Positions 6,514-13,760 of a stretch of 28,818 bases of DNA are shown here, in pieces. The DNA is taken from the IMG/VR virus record IMGVR_UViG_3300031772_003481, positions 1 through 28,818 of that record; one strand, written 5' to 3'. The position numbers were made by a program, and so were the translations under genes. Numbering within the stretch: the first letter of the stretch is position 1; every line of letters begins with the position of its first letter. Source of the DNA: a virus. Under the pieces are notes generated by a model. That model was given only the letters and a program-made list of their open reading frames with translations. It searched no databases and was not told the origin of the DNA.

Positions 6514-7932
6514 ATGGCAGATCAATTGGTTCTCGGGGTTCCACCGAGTGTTATGCAGCTCGTTCAGCAAGGTGCGCTCCAGCGAGCGTTCCACGATGGG
6601 CTTTACCCGAATCTCGGCTTCCGTTCCGAGGCGCTCTTTGAAGAGTGGCCCGCGAACGCCGGCACCGAGCACTTCATGACTCGTGCGGGACTTCTCCCCC
6701 CGATTACTGAGCCGCTCAAGCCCGGTGACGACCCTCTTCCCCAAGAGTCCGTCTACGAGCAGTGGAGCGCGGTCCTTCGTCAGTTCGCTGGCGCAAAGGA
6801 TGTCCACATGCCTTCGTCCGTCGTCTCGAACGCCAACCTGTTCCTCCGAGAGATCAAGAACCTCGGACTCCAGTCGGCGCAGAGCATCAACCGCGTCTCG
6901 CGCAACACGCTCTTCAAGGCGTACCTCGCGGGCCACACGGTCACGACGGTCGCTCTTGTCGGCACCGAGTCGGTCCTCCAGGTGGCGTCGCTCAGCGGCT
7001 TCACCGATGTCATCACGTCCATCACGGTTCGTCCGGTTCCGGTCAGCCCAGCGGTTCCGCTTCCGATTACGGTCGGCACGGGCATCGCTAAGGTTTCGGC
7101 CAACGTTGTCGGGACTCTTCCCGATGACCCGACCGACCCCGAGGGACCAGGCAAGCTCGTTCTCTCGGCTGCTATCGGCACGGCATTCGCCGTCCGAGCC
7201 CCAGTCGTGAGCAAGTTCGCAGCATCCGTCATCCGTGCTGCGGGCGGTGACTCTGTGGACGCGATTGGTCCGAACGACACGCTCGTGCTTCAGCAAGTCA
7301 TCAACGCGGTCGGTACGCTTCGAGATTCGAACGTTCCCACGCACGACGACGGGTTCTACCACGCGCACCTTTCGGGTTCGTCCAACGCTCAGTTCTTCCA
7401 GGATCCTGTGTTCCAGCGCCTAAATCAGTCGCTGCCTGAGCACACCATCTACAAGGAAGGTTTCATCGGGACCATTGCGAACGTGATGTTCTTCATGAAC
7501 CCGGAAGCGCCCCGTCAGGGCAACTCCGGCAAGGAAACGACGAACGTAGGTTCGGCCGGTTCCCCGACGACCCCTGGCATCTACGCCAAGGATCTCGGAG
7601 CCGAAGTGGTCAACGGACTCGGCGTCAAGGTTGGCCGTGTCATCATCACGGGCAAGGGCTCTCTCTACGAGAAGGGTCTCGACGAGGGACAGTACGTCAC
7701 CGAAGCCGGTCTGAACGGCAAGGTCGGCGAGTTCGATGTTGTGAACAACGGCGTCCAGATCATGGCCGAACGTATTCGCCTCATCCTTCGTGCGCCGGTC
7801 GACCGCCTTCAGCAGAAGGTCGGCTTGGCTTGGAGCATCACGACCTCATTCGCTCCTCCGAGCGACATCACCGCGCCCACTGGCCCGCAGCGATTTAAGC
7901 GCGCTCTGGTCCTTGAGCACGCGCTCGGCTAA
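6514..7932 (+). CDS. Major capsid protein, N4 gp56-like (HK97 fold)
   Basis: This 472-residue protein is the coat subunit. The region after residue 250 matches the plan of the N4 gp56 coat family: a helix, then NVPTHDDGFYHAHLSG, an acidic-aromatic segment (QDPVFQRLNQ) and EGFIGTIANVMFFMNP, followed by a beta-rich segment and a C-terminal HDxF-like equivalent replaced by LAWSITTSFAPP. Residues about 145-245 are Val/Pro/Thr-rich and look like an inserted beta domain. The gene follows the scaffold, has its own long leader, and is closed by a strong hairpin, all as expected for the most abundant product. ATG at 6514 is eight bases after AAGGA. Confidence 0.82.
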   Translation: MADQLVLGVPPSVMQLVQQGALQRAFHDGLYPNLGFRSEALFEEWPANAGTEHFMTRAGLLPPITEPLKPGDDPLPQESVYEQWSAVLRQFAGAKDVHMPSSVVSNANLFLREIKNLGLQSAQSINRVSRNTLFKAYLAGHTVTTVALVGTESVLQVASLSGFTDVITSITVRPVPVSPAVPLPITVGTGIAKVSANVVGTLPDDPTDPEGPGKLVLSAAIGTAFAVRAPVVSKFAASVIRAAGGDSVDAIGPNDTLVLQQVINAVGTLRDSNVPTHDDGFYHAHLSGSSNAQFFQDPVFQRLNQSLPEHTIYKEGFIGTIANVMFFMNPEAPRQGNSGKETTNVGSAGSPTTPGIYAKDLGAEVVNGLGVKVGRVIITGKGSLYEKGLDEGQYVTEAGLNGKVGEFDVVNNGVQIMAERIRLILRAPVDRLQQKVGLAWSITTSFAPPSDITAPTGPQRFKRALVLEHALG

Positions 7933-7958
7933 TCGCTGAGCCGAATCGTCGGTGGCAT

Positions 7959-7990
7959 GAAAGGGGACATCTTCACGGGTGTCCCCTTTC
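7959..7990 (+). terminator. Perfect 11-bp hairpin after the major capsid gene
   Basis: GAAAGGGGACA (7959-7969) and TGTCCCCTTTC (7980-7990) are exact reverse complements around a ten-base loop. It lies 26 bases after the capsid stop. The 3' arm ends in a short T run, so a factor-independent terminator is likely, and a promoter-like element starts at its foot. Confidence 0.75.
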
Positions 7991-7999
7991 TGCTATCGT
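7991..7999 (+). promoter_or_regulatory. Extended -10 element abutting the capsid terminator
   Basis: TGCTATCGT begins on the base after the hairpin: TG, one base, then TATCGT (7994-7999). No strong -35 is visible (TTCACG at 7972-7977 with a 16-base spacer is the best). It would restart transcription for the neck genes; AAGGAGG follows at 8006-8012. Confidence 0.45.
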
Positions 8000-8021
8000 C
8001 CGTCGAAGGAGGCGAAACCAA

Positions 8022-8369
8022 ATGGCACGACGAAGTACAACAGCAGCTCAACTGAGCGACCTCACGCAACCTGAAGAGGTGGCGGGGGCGATTGAAGAGA
8101 CTGAGAACCCGACGCAGCTCAAGGGTGGTGCGTACGGAGTTCAGACGGCGCAGACGATGACGCAGATGATTGCGCAGCCGATGGCGCCCCCCGACATGAG
8201 CCTTGTGCCCACGGTGAAGCGCTACATGGTGACGAACCATGACGGCGTGAACGTGATGCTGAACGGGTCGATGTGTCGGCTACGATACGGCAAAGAAGTG
8301 GACTCCCAGAACTACGACATCGCCCGACTTGAGATGATGGGCGTCGTCTTGAAAGAGATTGGAGCCTGA
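8022..8369 (+). CDS. Unknown protein at start of neck module
   Basis: A 115-residue protein. The first 55 residues are Thr/Gln/Ala-rich and probably flexible. The last 55 (TVKRYMVTNHDGVNVMLNGS then RLRYGKEVD) look like a small beta fold. AAGGAGG at 8006-8012 is nine bases from ATG. It is the first gene after the capsid terminator and promoter and is followed after three bases by the next gene, so it probably works in head completion or the connector. No family recognised. Confidence 0.6.
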   Translation: MARRSTTAAQLSDLTQPEEVAGAIEETENPTQLKGGAYGVQTAQTMTQMIAQPMAPPDMSLVPTVKRYMVTNHDGVNVMLNGSMCRLRYGKEVDSQNYDIARLEMMGVVLKEIGA

Positions 8370-8372
8370 TAG

Positions 8373-8780
8373 ATGGCTGTCCAGATTTCCGACCCAGACA
8401 AAGCGCGAGCGCGCCACCACATGGGGTACCTTGGAGTGGAGCAAGCGCAGACGTTTGTCCTCGGAATACCGGCAGCCGTCCAGACTCAGTTCATGATTGA
8501 GGGAGCGATGGTCAGGCTGTTGGCCGAGTCGCTCCCTCGATTCTATCTTTTGCTTGAAAGGCTCGACTGCTTGGAGTGCGAAGTGTTCGGCGGGAGCGAC
8601 CTCGCGGACATCGAGTCGATGGGCGAAATCAAGGTCAACCGGATGCGCTTGAAGGAGCTGTCCCAGTACTACCTCATCGCTCAGCAAGGGCTGGCGAACC
8701 TCCTCGGCATCGTGCCGAACCCGTTCGACCAACGGATTTGGCTCCAGGGGCGCAAGCTGAATATTTCTGTGAGTGGCTGA
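8373..8780 (+). CDS. Unknown helical protein, head-tail connector candidate
   Basis: A 135-residue, mainly helical protein. Features seen: an N-terminal charged helix, a central pair of leucine-rich helices (LAESLPRFYLLLERLDCLEC), and a C-terminal segment LANLLGIVPNPFDQRIWLQG. Size and position after the coat gene fit a connector adaptor of the HK97 gp6/SPP1 gp15 kind, but I cannot match a diagnostic motif. GGAG at 8360-8363 is the ribosome site, nine bases from ATG. The TGATAG just before the ATG combines the previous stop with a spare stop. Confidence 0.55.
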   Translation: MAVQISDPDKARARHHMGYLGVEQAQTFVLGIPAAVQTQFMIEGAMVRLLAESLPRFYLLLERLDCLECEVFGGSDLADIESMGEIKVNRMRLKELSQYYLIAQQGLANLLGIVPNPFDQRIWLQGRKLNISVSG

Positions 8781-8787
8781 GGGCGCG

Positions 8788-8796
8788 TGCTAAATC
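8788..8796 (+). promoter_or_regulatory. Extended -10 element placed for a leaderless lipoprotein mRNA
   Basis: TGC then TAAATC (8791-8796), with the lipoprotein ATG seven bases after it. This is the same geometry as upstream of 3747, 20604, 22832 and 28275. A GGAG touches the ATG directly and is too close to work as a normal ribosome site. No convincing -35 is seen. Confidence 0.4.
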
Positions 8797-8803
8797 CTTG
8801 GAG

Positions 8804-9127
8804 ATGAACTTCTCCAAATCGATTGTGGCGTTGGCGGTGGTTGCGAACATGGCAGGGCTCGGGGGCGTCTTCGTCCTTCAGGGATGCTCCGCGACGATGA
8901 CGAAGCAAATCGTCAAGAGCGTCATCGACGTTGCGTTGGCCGCGTGCGTCGCCGAGCACACCGAGATTCAGGACGAGCCCGCGCTTCGTGAGACGTGCAA
9001 GTACGCGGACGAGCTTGCTCCCGCCGTGAAGGAGATTCTTTCTTCGCGGTCCAAGGGTATGGCGAAGCTCGCCAAGGCAGGCCCGGCTTGCCCCCAGGTT
9101 GCCCCAGGACGCGACGGCGGGCTCTGA
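8804..9127 (+). CDS. Small lipoprotein, probable cargo (moron) gene
   Basis: This 107-residue protein begins MNFSK, continues with a 20-residue hydrophobic stretch (IVALAVVANMAGLGGVFV) and then LQGC, a signal peptidase II lipobox with Cys at residue 28. The mature part is a short helical protein with three further Cys. It should be lipid-anchored in the cell envelope, which is not expected of a virion part inside the neck gene cluster. Known phage lipoproteins (T5 Llp, TP-J34 Ltp) block superinfection; an Rz1-like outer spanin is another option, though no paired inner spanin lies next to it. The ATG at 8804 is chosen because it alone gives a signal peptide. Function is inferred. Confidence 0.7.
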   Translation: MNFSKSIVALAVVANMAGLGGVFVLQGCSATMTKQIVKSVIDVALAACVAEHTEIQDEPALRETCKYADELAPAVKEILSSRSKGMAKLAKAGPACPQVAPGRDGGL

Positions 9128-9130
9128 GGG

Positions 9131-9799
9131 ATGTCTGACTGCGGAGGCAGGTCTGCGAAGCTCCTGAGCGCCCAAGAGGCGCGTCAGACGCTAGCTTCAC
9201 GCCTTGCCTCCACGGCCAACCGTCTGCGGGCTCGGTACACGACCTTCGGGCTCCGACCCTATGTGGTGGAGCTGGTCTGGTCGCGGTGGACCGGAGGGGA
9301 GCGCGGGGAGGGGAACGAGCGGGTGCTCCTTCGACTTCCGTTGCTTCCGATTCCGAAGGTCGAGGACTTGGCCAGCATCAACAAGGTTCTGTTCAGCGCG
9401 GGCACTCTGCCGGTGGGGACGGTTCGAATCAGCCAGCTCAATCCGCTCCTGACGGCGGACGCGATGCTTGGGAAGACGATGCCGTGCGACTGTCAGGAGC
9501 TTCGGGATGCGGTGATGGCGGGGCGAGCTGCTCGGAACTTGAACTTGGAAGCGGTGAAGTTCGAGGAGACTCCCGAGCCGTACGAGTTCTTCTGGGAGAT
9601 TCACGAAGACGGGCGAACGTTGCCGATTACCGGCCCACACAGTCAACCGGTGCGCCATCGGTTCCGTCCGCTCTCAGAGCCGTTCCTTCAGGCGGACAGG
9701 TTTCAGTGGAACATCCTTTTGGAGCGCGTGTCGGAGGACTACGGACGCGACGGGAAGCCGAAGCCGTTCCCGATTGACGACGACCTGGCGAGGGGCTGA
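9131..9799 (+). CDS. Neck-position protein, unknown
   Basis: A 222-residue protein starting three bases after the lipoprotein stop. The N-terminus is helical and basic (EARQTLASRLASTANRLRAR), followed by strands (YVVELVWSRWTGG, RVLLRLPLLPIPKV) and a CDCQELRDAVMAG segment. The C-terminal third is charged with alternating strands (FQWNILLERVSED). It lies where head-closure or stopper proteins are found (SPP1 gp16 position), directly before the HK97 gp10-like gene. It is longer than typical stoppers, so the assignment rests on position only. GAGGG at 9126-9130 abuts the ATG, so translation may rely on reinitiation. Confidence 0.6.
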   Translation: MSDCGGRSAKLLSAQEARQTLASRLASTANRLRARYTTFGLRPYVVELVWSRWTGGERGEGNERVLLRLPLLPIPKVEDLASINKVLFSAGTLPVGTVRISQLNPLLTADAMLGKTMPCDCQELRDAVMAGRAARNLNLEAVKFEETPEPYEFFWEIHEDGRTLPITGPHSQPVRHRFRPLSEPFLQADRFQWNILLERVSEDYGRDGKPKPFPIDDDLARG

Positions 9800-9802
9800 G
9801 CC

Positions 9803-10312
9803 GTGGCGAAAGTCACCATCTCGCCATCGCCAGACCAGTTCGGGAAGAATCTCCAAGAGAAGGCCGAGAAGGCGACGCACTACGCGCTTTGGATGACGGC
9901 GAACCGAGTCGTCAGCATCATCCAGAACGAACTCATCCCATCTGCGAACCCGCAACCGGTGGACCGAGGCATGTACCGGGCAGGATGGAAAGCAGCGCTC
10001 ATCGAGAAGGGGGCGGAAGTCACCAACTCGCTCCCGTACGCTTCCATCATCGAGTACGGCGCTCGGGCTGAGAACATCAAGATTGGACGCAAGATGCTCG
10101 ACGCGCTGGCCGAGTGGGCGCAGCGCAAAGGAATCGCTGAGGACGATGTTGAGGCTGGACAGATTGCATGGGCGATTGCTCGCTCGATGCAGAAGCGCGG
10201 GATTTTCAACGGCGGGACGGGGCTTCGTATTCTTGAGAAAGCAATGGCGCGCGTTCCTGATATCTTCCGGGAAGAGATGGCTAAGGCATTGAAGAAAGTT
10301 GGTGCGGCGTGA
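9803..10312 (+). CDS. HK97 gp10-like neck/tail completion protein
   Basis: The 169-residue product has the recognisable core of the HK97 gp10 family: a helical N-terminus (ATHYALWMTANRVVSIIQNE), then GMYRAGWKAALI, a strand with NSLPYASIIEYGAR, and a helical end containing AWAIARSMQKRGIF. These proteins sit at the head-tail joint or tail end and are needed for tail joining. The GTG at 9803 is supported by AGGGG at 9791-9795, seven bases upstream. The stop overlaps the next GTG by four bases, so the following gene is translationally coupled. Confidence 0.8.
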   Translation: MAKVTISPSPDQFGKNLQEKAEKATHYALWMTANRVVSIIQNELIPSANPQPVDRGMYRAGWKAALIEKGAEVTNSLPYASIIEYGARAENIKIGRKMLDALAEWAQRKGIAEDDVEAGQIAWAIARSMQKRGIFNGGTGLRILEKAMARVPDIFREEMAKALKKVGAA

Positions 10313-11124
10313 AGGAGGGTCGGGAGCTTTCGCCCGAGCTTCGTGCGCTCCTTTTCGGGGAGCCGTTTGGGGAGGTGTATCCTCAGAGGCCGAACCCGCC
10401 CCCGCTCGCGGTGGACGGGCGCACGGCAGCGCTTCGCATCCTTCGCCAGTACTTCTCGGAGCTTATTTTCCAGCGAGCTATGGGCGTGGACCCGGCGACC
10501 GACAAAGACCTTCCGCCGAAGCAGTTCCGGTTCCCCATCAATGACATCCACATCTCGTGGCCCGACTACGAAAAGGCGCTCGTCTTCCCGAGCATCGTGA
10601 TGCTGGCGGGCACGGGGAACTTCGAACCGCTCGGGCTAGGGACGTATTGGAACGAGGAGACTCGGGACAAGTACGGCAAAGGGACCATCGTCCAGTACCA
10701 AGCCGACTACGTGGAGGAGTTCACGGTGGAGATTTGGGCAGCGAAGCGCCCCGAGCTTCGGGCCATTCTTGCGGGCATCCAGGTTGCGCTCTCTCCGACC
10801 GAGACGATGTACGGCATTCGCTTTCGCGTGCCCGAGTACTTCGACCAGCTCGTGTGCTTCACGCCGGGCTCATCGACGATTGTGGAGGAGTCCCCCGACG
10901 CTCAGAACCGACGCAAGGCGCGCATCACCATCGAGATGCGCATGAACCAAGTCGCGTTGGTGAACTACGACATCCTGACTCCGACCGTCGAGATTGTGAC
11001 GGACGGGCTCGGAGCTGACCTCGGGGGAGTGACAGTGAACCCCGACTACTTGGAAAACAGAGCTGATACGCAGGCGCCATGTGTCCCCGAAGACCCATGC
11101 GGACCCTGCGACGAAGAGAATTGA
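10309..11124 (+). CDS. Tail terminator candidate with Cys-rich end
   Basis: A 271-residue protein coupled to the previous gene through a GTGA overlap. Residues about 135-230 (YVEEFTVEIWAAKRPELRAI onward, TMYGIRFRVPEYF, then RKARITIEMRMNQVALVNYD) alternate strand and helix in a way that suits a tail terminator, and gene order (gp10-like, this gene, sheath) puts it there. It is about twice the usual terminator length. The extra parts are an N-terminal helical segment and a C-terminal acidic tail with three Cys (CVPEDPCGPC). The terminator role is inferred mainly from order. Confidence 0.6.
   Translation: MKEGRELSPELRALLFGEPFGEVYPQRPNPPPLAVDGRTAALRILRQYFSELIFQRAMGVDPATDKDLPPKQFRFPINDIHISWPDYEKALVFPSIVMLAGTGNFEPLGLGTYWNEETRDKYGKGTIVQYQADYVEEFTVEIWAAKRPELRAILAGIQVALSPTETMYGIRFRVPEYFDQLVCFTPGSSTIVEESPDAQNRRKARITIEMRMNQVALVNYDILTPTVEIVTDGLGADLGGVTVNPDYLENRADTQAPCVPEDPCGPCDEEN
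11064..11072 (+). promoter_or_regulatory. Extended -10 element inside the end of the preceding gene, upstream of sheath
   Basis: TGATACGCA: TG, one base, TACGCA (11067-11072), the same element as upstream of 3747 and 28275. It lies 126 bases before the sheath ATG. Six bases beyond it an ATG (11079) opens a 25-codon Arg-rich reading frame ending at 11156. It could drive the sheath with a 119-base leader; the -35 is poor. Confidence 0.3.
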
Positions 11125-11130
11125 CCGAAG

Positions 11131-11169
11131 GGTTCGACAGAGCCCGATTGTTGTGAGAGATTTCGAACC
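11131..11169 (+). repeat. 7-bp inverted repeat in the sheath leader
   Basis: GGTTCGA (11131-11137) and TCGAACC (11163-11169) are exact reverse complements 25 bases apart. They end 28 bases before the sheath ATG and 14 bases before its CAGGAG ribosome site. The repeat could be a leader hairpin or an operator; it may also be chance at this length. Confidence 0.35.
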
Positions 11170-11197
11170 GCACCGCGTGTGAACAGGAGCCAGGACT

Positions 11198-13729
11198 ATG
11201 AGCGTATTCATCCGACGATTCAATTTTGACCCAGGAAACGATGTCCTTTTGGAGATCGAATCGGTCAACATCCTAGACCTCGAACCACCTTCTCCAATCG
11301 CGGGCATCGGCACTGGGACGGCGATGGTCGTTGGCGAAGCCGAAGACGGTCCCTTCGAGACGCCGGTTCAAGTCGCCGGTACGACGGACTTGGTTCAGCA
11401 GTTCGGCTCCATCGGCTACACCTACGGGAGCGTGCCTGCGAATAACCCGAGCGCCCGCTCGCGCAAGGCGGACGGGGCGCTGACGCCTGAGTACTGGAAC
11501 GGCAACATGCTGGTTCAGCTCAACGCGAAGCGGTACCGAAGCCTCATCGCGGTGCGTGTTGATACGAGCATCGGCTCGGTCGAGTTCAAGCGCCAAGCGT
11601 ACGTGACTGGAGTCTCGCAGTTCTCCTACAACATGGAGCCCGGACAGGTGCTTCAGGCGGACATCGGAGCTGGCCTTGTCAGCGCGACGTTCACGGCCAC
11701 GGCTGCGGTGCTCACGGGCGTCGCGGGCGTCTTCCCGACTCTCTTCGTTGGCGGTGAAACGCTCACCCTCGGGTTCGACGATGAACCGAACTTCACGGTG
11801 ACGTTCCTCGCGACCGACCAGAGCCAAGCGCAGGTCATCTCTCGCATCAACGCGGCTGCTGGCTTCACGTTCGCCTCGATTGGTGGCGTGGACATCACGA
11901 GCTTCACGAGCTTCCGTCGTGGCGCTGGTGCTCAGTCTCGCGTCGTCAGCGCGAGCGCGGTTGGCGTCCTTACGGCGCTCGGGCTCACGGCAGGAACGTC
12001 TGCGGTCGGCACCGGTAACGTGTACGACATCGACGCGGTGAAGTATTCCGAGCTGAAGACGGTCACGGAATTGGCGATTGCCGGGCTCAAGGTCGAGCAG
12101 GACTCGTCCGGGAACCCCCGATTGACCAAGACGTTCGTCGCTGCGGGCGACTACCTCATGGTCGGTCCTGGGACGACGGCGCTTGCGTTCGGCTTCACGC
12201 CATACCAAGAGGGCTCGAACGACGGCAAGGCGTACCTCCTCAGCACGGCGGGAACCTTCCCTCTGACTCAGGCGGGCACGGTCACGCTGGGCGTGGACGA
12301 AGAAAACAACGTCACTGTGGCGTTGGCCATCGCCGATACTCAGGCGAACGTCATCACGAAAATCAACGCTGCGGCTGGCTTCACGATGGCATCATCCGTC
12401 TCGGGCACGCTCACGCTCCTCCAGGGGCGTGCGAACGGCGGTCAGGTTCGCATCACGGGCTCGTCCAACGCGCTTCTGATGGGCGAGCTTGGGTTCGTAG
12501 TTGGAACGACCGTCACGACTCCTGCGGTCGTCTCGGGCACCATCCCAGCGGGGACGGAAGTCACCAACGCTGCGAGCACGGTCAAGTTCGTCACGATGCA
12601 GACCCTCGACGTGCTTGCGACGAACGTCGGTCCGTATACCGTCAAGGTGCGCCATGCGCTCGATGACGGGACGGGCGTTGCGGCTCTCGCGGGAACCATC
12701 GTCAAGACGACCCTCGGAGTGGACCTCGGGAGCTTCTGGGTGTTGAACCCGGCGAACATCGGGGCGGCTCTTACCGAGCTTCAGATTGACGCTCAGTACC
12801 AGAAGGCGTTCGACTCGACCCTCGTGCTCAACTCGGTTGCGCGTCGGGCGAACGTTGCTTGGTGCGCTCGCCAGTCGAACTCGACTCGACGGGCGCTTCG
12901 TCTGAACGTCATCCGGGCGAGTCAGATTGGAATGTTCGGGCGCATGGCTGCGCTCCGTACTCCGATGAACACCAAGAAGCTCGCGGCACGGTCGAACGTG
13001 GCCGAGCCTGGAGTGGGTGCCTACCGCTCCGAGCGGGTCATCTACTGCTACCCCCAGGCTGCTTCGTTCGTGCCGATTATGGCGCAACGTGGGCTGGCTG
13101 GCGGGGCAGGCTTCACGGCATCGGGTGTCATCGACATCGGGGCTGACGGATTCATCTGCTCCATCCTGAGTCAGTTGGCTCCCGAGGAGAACCCGGGCCA
13201 AGAGACTCCGTTCTTGGACGGTGTGGTTGGCTTGGAGTCGGGGGCGAACGTCCAGGGCTTCACCGAGGACGATTACAAGCTGTTCAAGTCATCGGGCATC
13301 TGCGCCCTTCGAATTGACGACACGAGCGGGCCGGTCTTCCAGTCGGGCATCACTTCGGTGGACCCGTTGGTGAACCCGAACCTCGTGCGCATCTCGCGTC
13401 GGCGAATGGCGGACTTCATCCAGGACTCGCTCGCGATTCGAATGAAGAAGTACGGGAAGAAGCTCAACCGGGCAGCGCGGCGTGATGCTGCGGTGTCGGA
13501 GATTCGGGACTTCCTGAACGACCTTCTCAGCCCGGGCCGACCGGAGTTCCAACGCATCGATGGGTTCACCGTTGATACTCGGGACGGGAACACGCCTGCC
13601 ACAATTGCTGCGGGTCTGTTCCGCATCCTGGTGAAGGTTCGGACCCTCTCCTCGCTCGACAGCATCGTGCTGGCGACGACCGTGGGCGAGAGCGTCGAAG
13701 TCGAAGAAGTCATCCCGGCTGCGGCCTAA
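11198..13729 (+). CDS. Tail sheath protein with two inserted repeat domains
   Basis: At 843 residues this is a large contractile sheath subunit. The last 300 residues carry the conserved sheath core: RRANVAWCARQ, APEENPGQ, the strand GICALRIDD, VNPNLVRISRRRMADFIQDS, and a closing beta segment. The C-terminal arm would interlock neighbouring sheath rings. Between the two halves of the core lie two copies of a roughly 80-90 residue domain (about 186-268 and 359-442), each with INAAAGFTxAS at its centre. The domain resembles the flagellin IN/hook motif in layout, which is an inference. Such inserts usually decorate the sheath surface. CAGGAG precedes the ATG. The tube gene follows 31 bases later. 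Confidence 0.93.
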   Translation: MSVFIRRFNFDPGNDVLLEIESVNILDLEPPSPIAGIGTGTAMVVGEAEDGPFETPVQVAGTTDLVQQFGSIGYTYGSVPANNPSARSRKADGALTPEYWNGNMLVQLNAKRYRSLIAVRVDTSIGSVEFKRQAYVTGVSQFSYNMEPGQVLQADIGAGLVSATFTATAAVLTGVAGVFPTLFVGGETLTLGFDDEPNFTVTFLATDQSQAQVISRINAAAGFTFASIGGVDITSFTSFRRGAGAQSRVVSASAVGVLTALGLTAGTSAVGTGNVYDIDAVKYSELKTVTELAIAGLKVEQDSSGNPRLTKTFVAAGDYLMVGPGTTALAFGFTPYQEGSNDGKAYLLSTAGTFPLTQAGTVTLGVDEENNVTVALAIADTQANVITKINAAAGFTMASSVSGTLTLLQGRANGGQVRITGSSNALLMGELGFVVGTTVTTPAVVSGTIPAGTEVTNAASTVKFVTMQTLDVLATNVGPYTVKVRHALDDGTGVAALAGTIVKTTLGVDLGSFWVLNPANIGAALTELQIDAQYQKAFDSTLVLNSVARRANVAWCARQSNSTRRALRLNVIRASQIGMFGRMAALRTPMNTKKLAARSNVAEPGVGAYRSERVIYCYPQAASFVPIMAQRGLAGGAGFTASGVIDIGADGFICSILSQLAPEENPGQETPFLDGVVGLESGANVQGFTEDDYKLFKSSGICALRIDDTSGPVFQSGITSVDPLVNPNLVRISRRRMADFIQDSLAIRMKKYGKKLNRAARRDAAVSEIRDFLNDLLSPGRPEFQRIDGFTVDTRDGNTPATIAAGLFRILVKVRTLSSLDSIVLATTVGESVEVEEVIPAAA
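11753..12002 (+). repeat. Sheath insert domain, copy 1
   Basis: Encodes residues about 186-268. Key landmarks are TLTLGFDDEPNFTVTFLATD, then Q-x-Q-V-I-S-R-INAAAGF (INAAAGF at 217-223), then a strand segment and ALGLTAGTS. It aligns along its length with copy 2, which lies 172 residues later. Confidence 0.7.
12272..12523 (+). repeat. Sheath insert domain, copy 2
   Basis: Encodes residues about 359-442. Landmarks are TVTLGVDEENNVTVALAIAD, ANVITK-INAAAGF (389-395), then GQVRITGSSN and ELGFVVGTT. Order and spacing match copy 1, so this is an internal duplication of a domain inserted into the sheath. Confidence 0.7.
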
Positions 13730-13760
13730 CGAAAGAATTTGAAGGAACAAGGAGCAAGTC

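Noticed and set aside
6328-7368. A 346-codon - strand frame opposite the major capsid gene and its leader
   Set aside because: The product is Arg/Asp/Val-rich with no recognisable fold pattern and no start signal; it is a by-product of codon bias in the coat gene.
8373-8376. TGATAGATG before the 8373 gene as a leaderless promoter
   Set aside because: The TA.... hexamer would overlap the ATG, so transcription would start inside the gene; a normal GGAG is present instead.
11121-11150. TTGACC at the end of the terminator-candidate gene as the -35 of a sheath promoter
   Set aside because: No acceptable -10 lies 16-19 bases downstream (CCGATTGT only). The extended -10 at 11064 is a better candidate.
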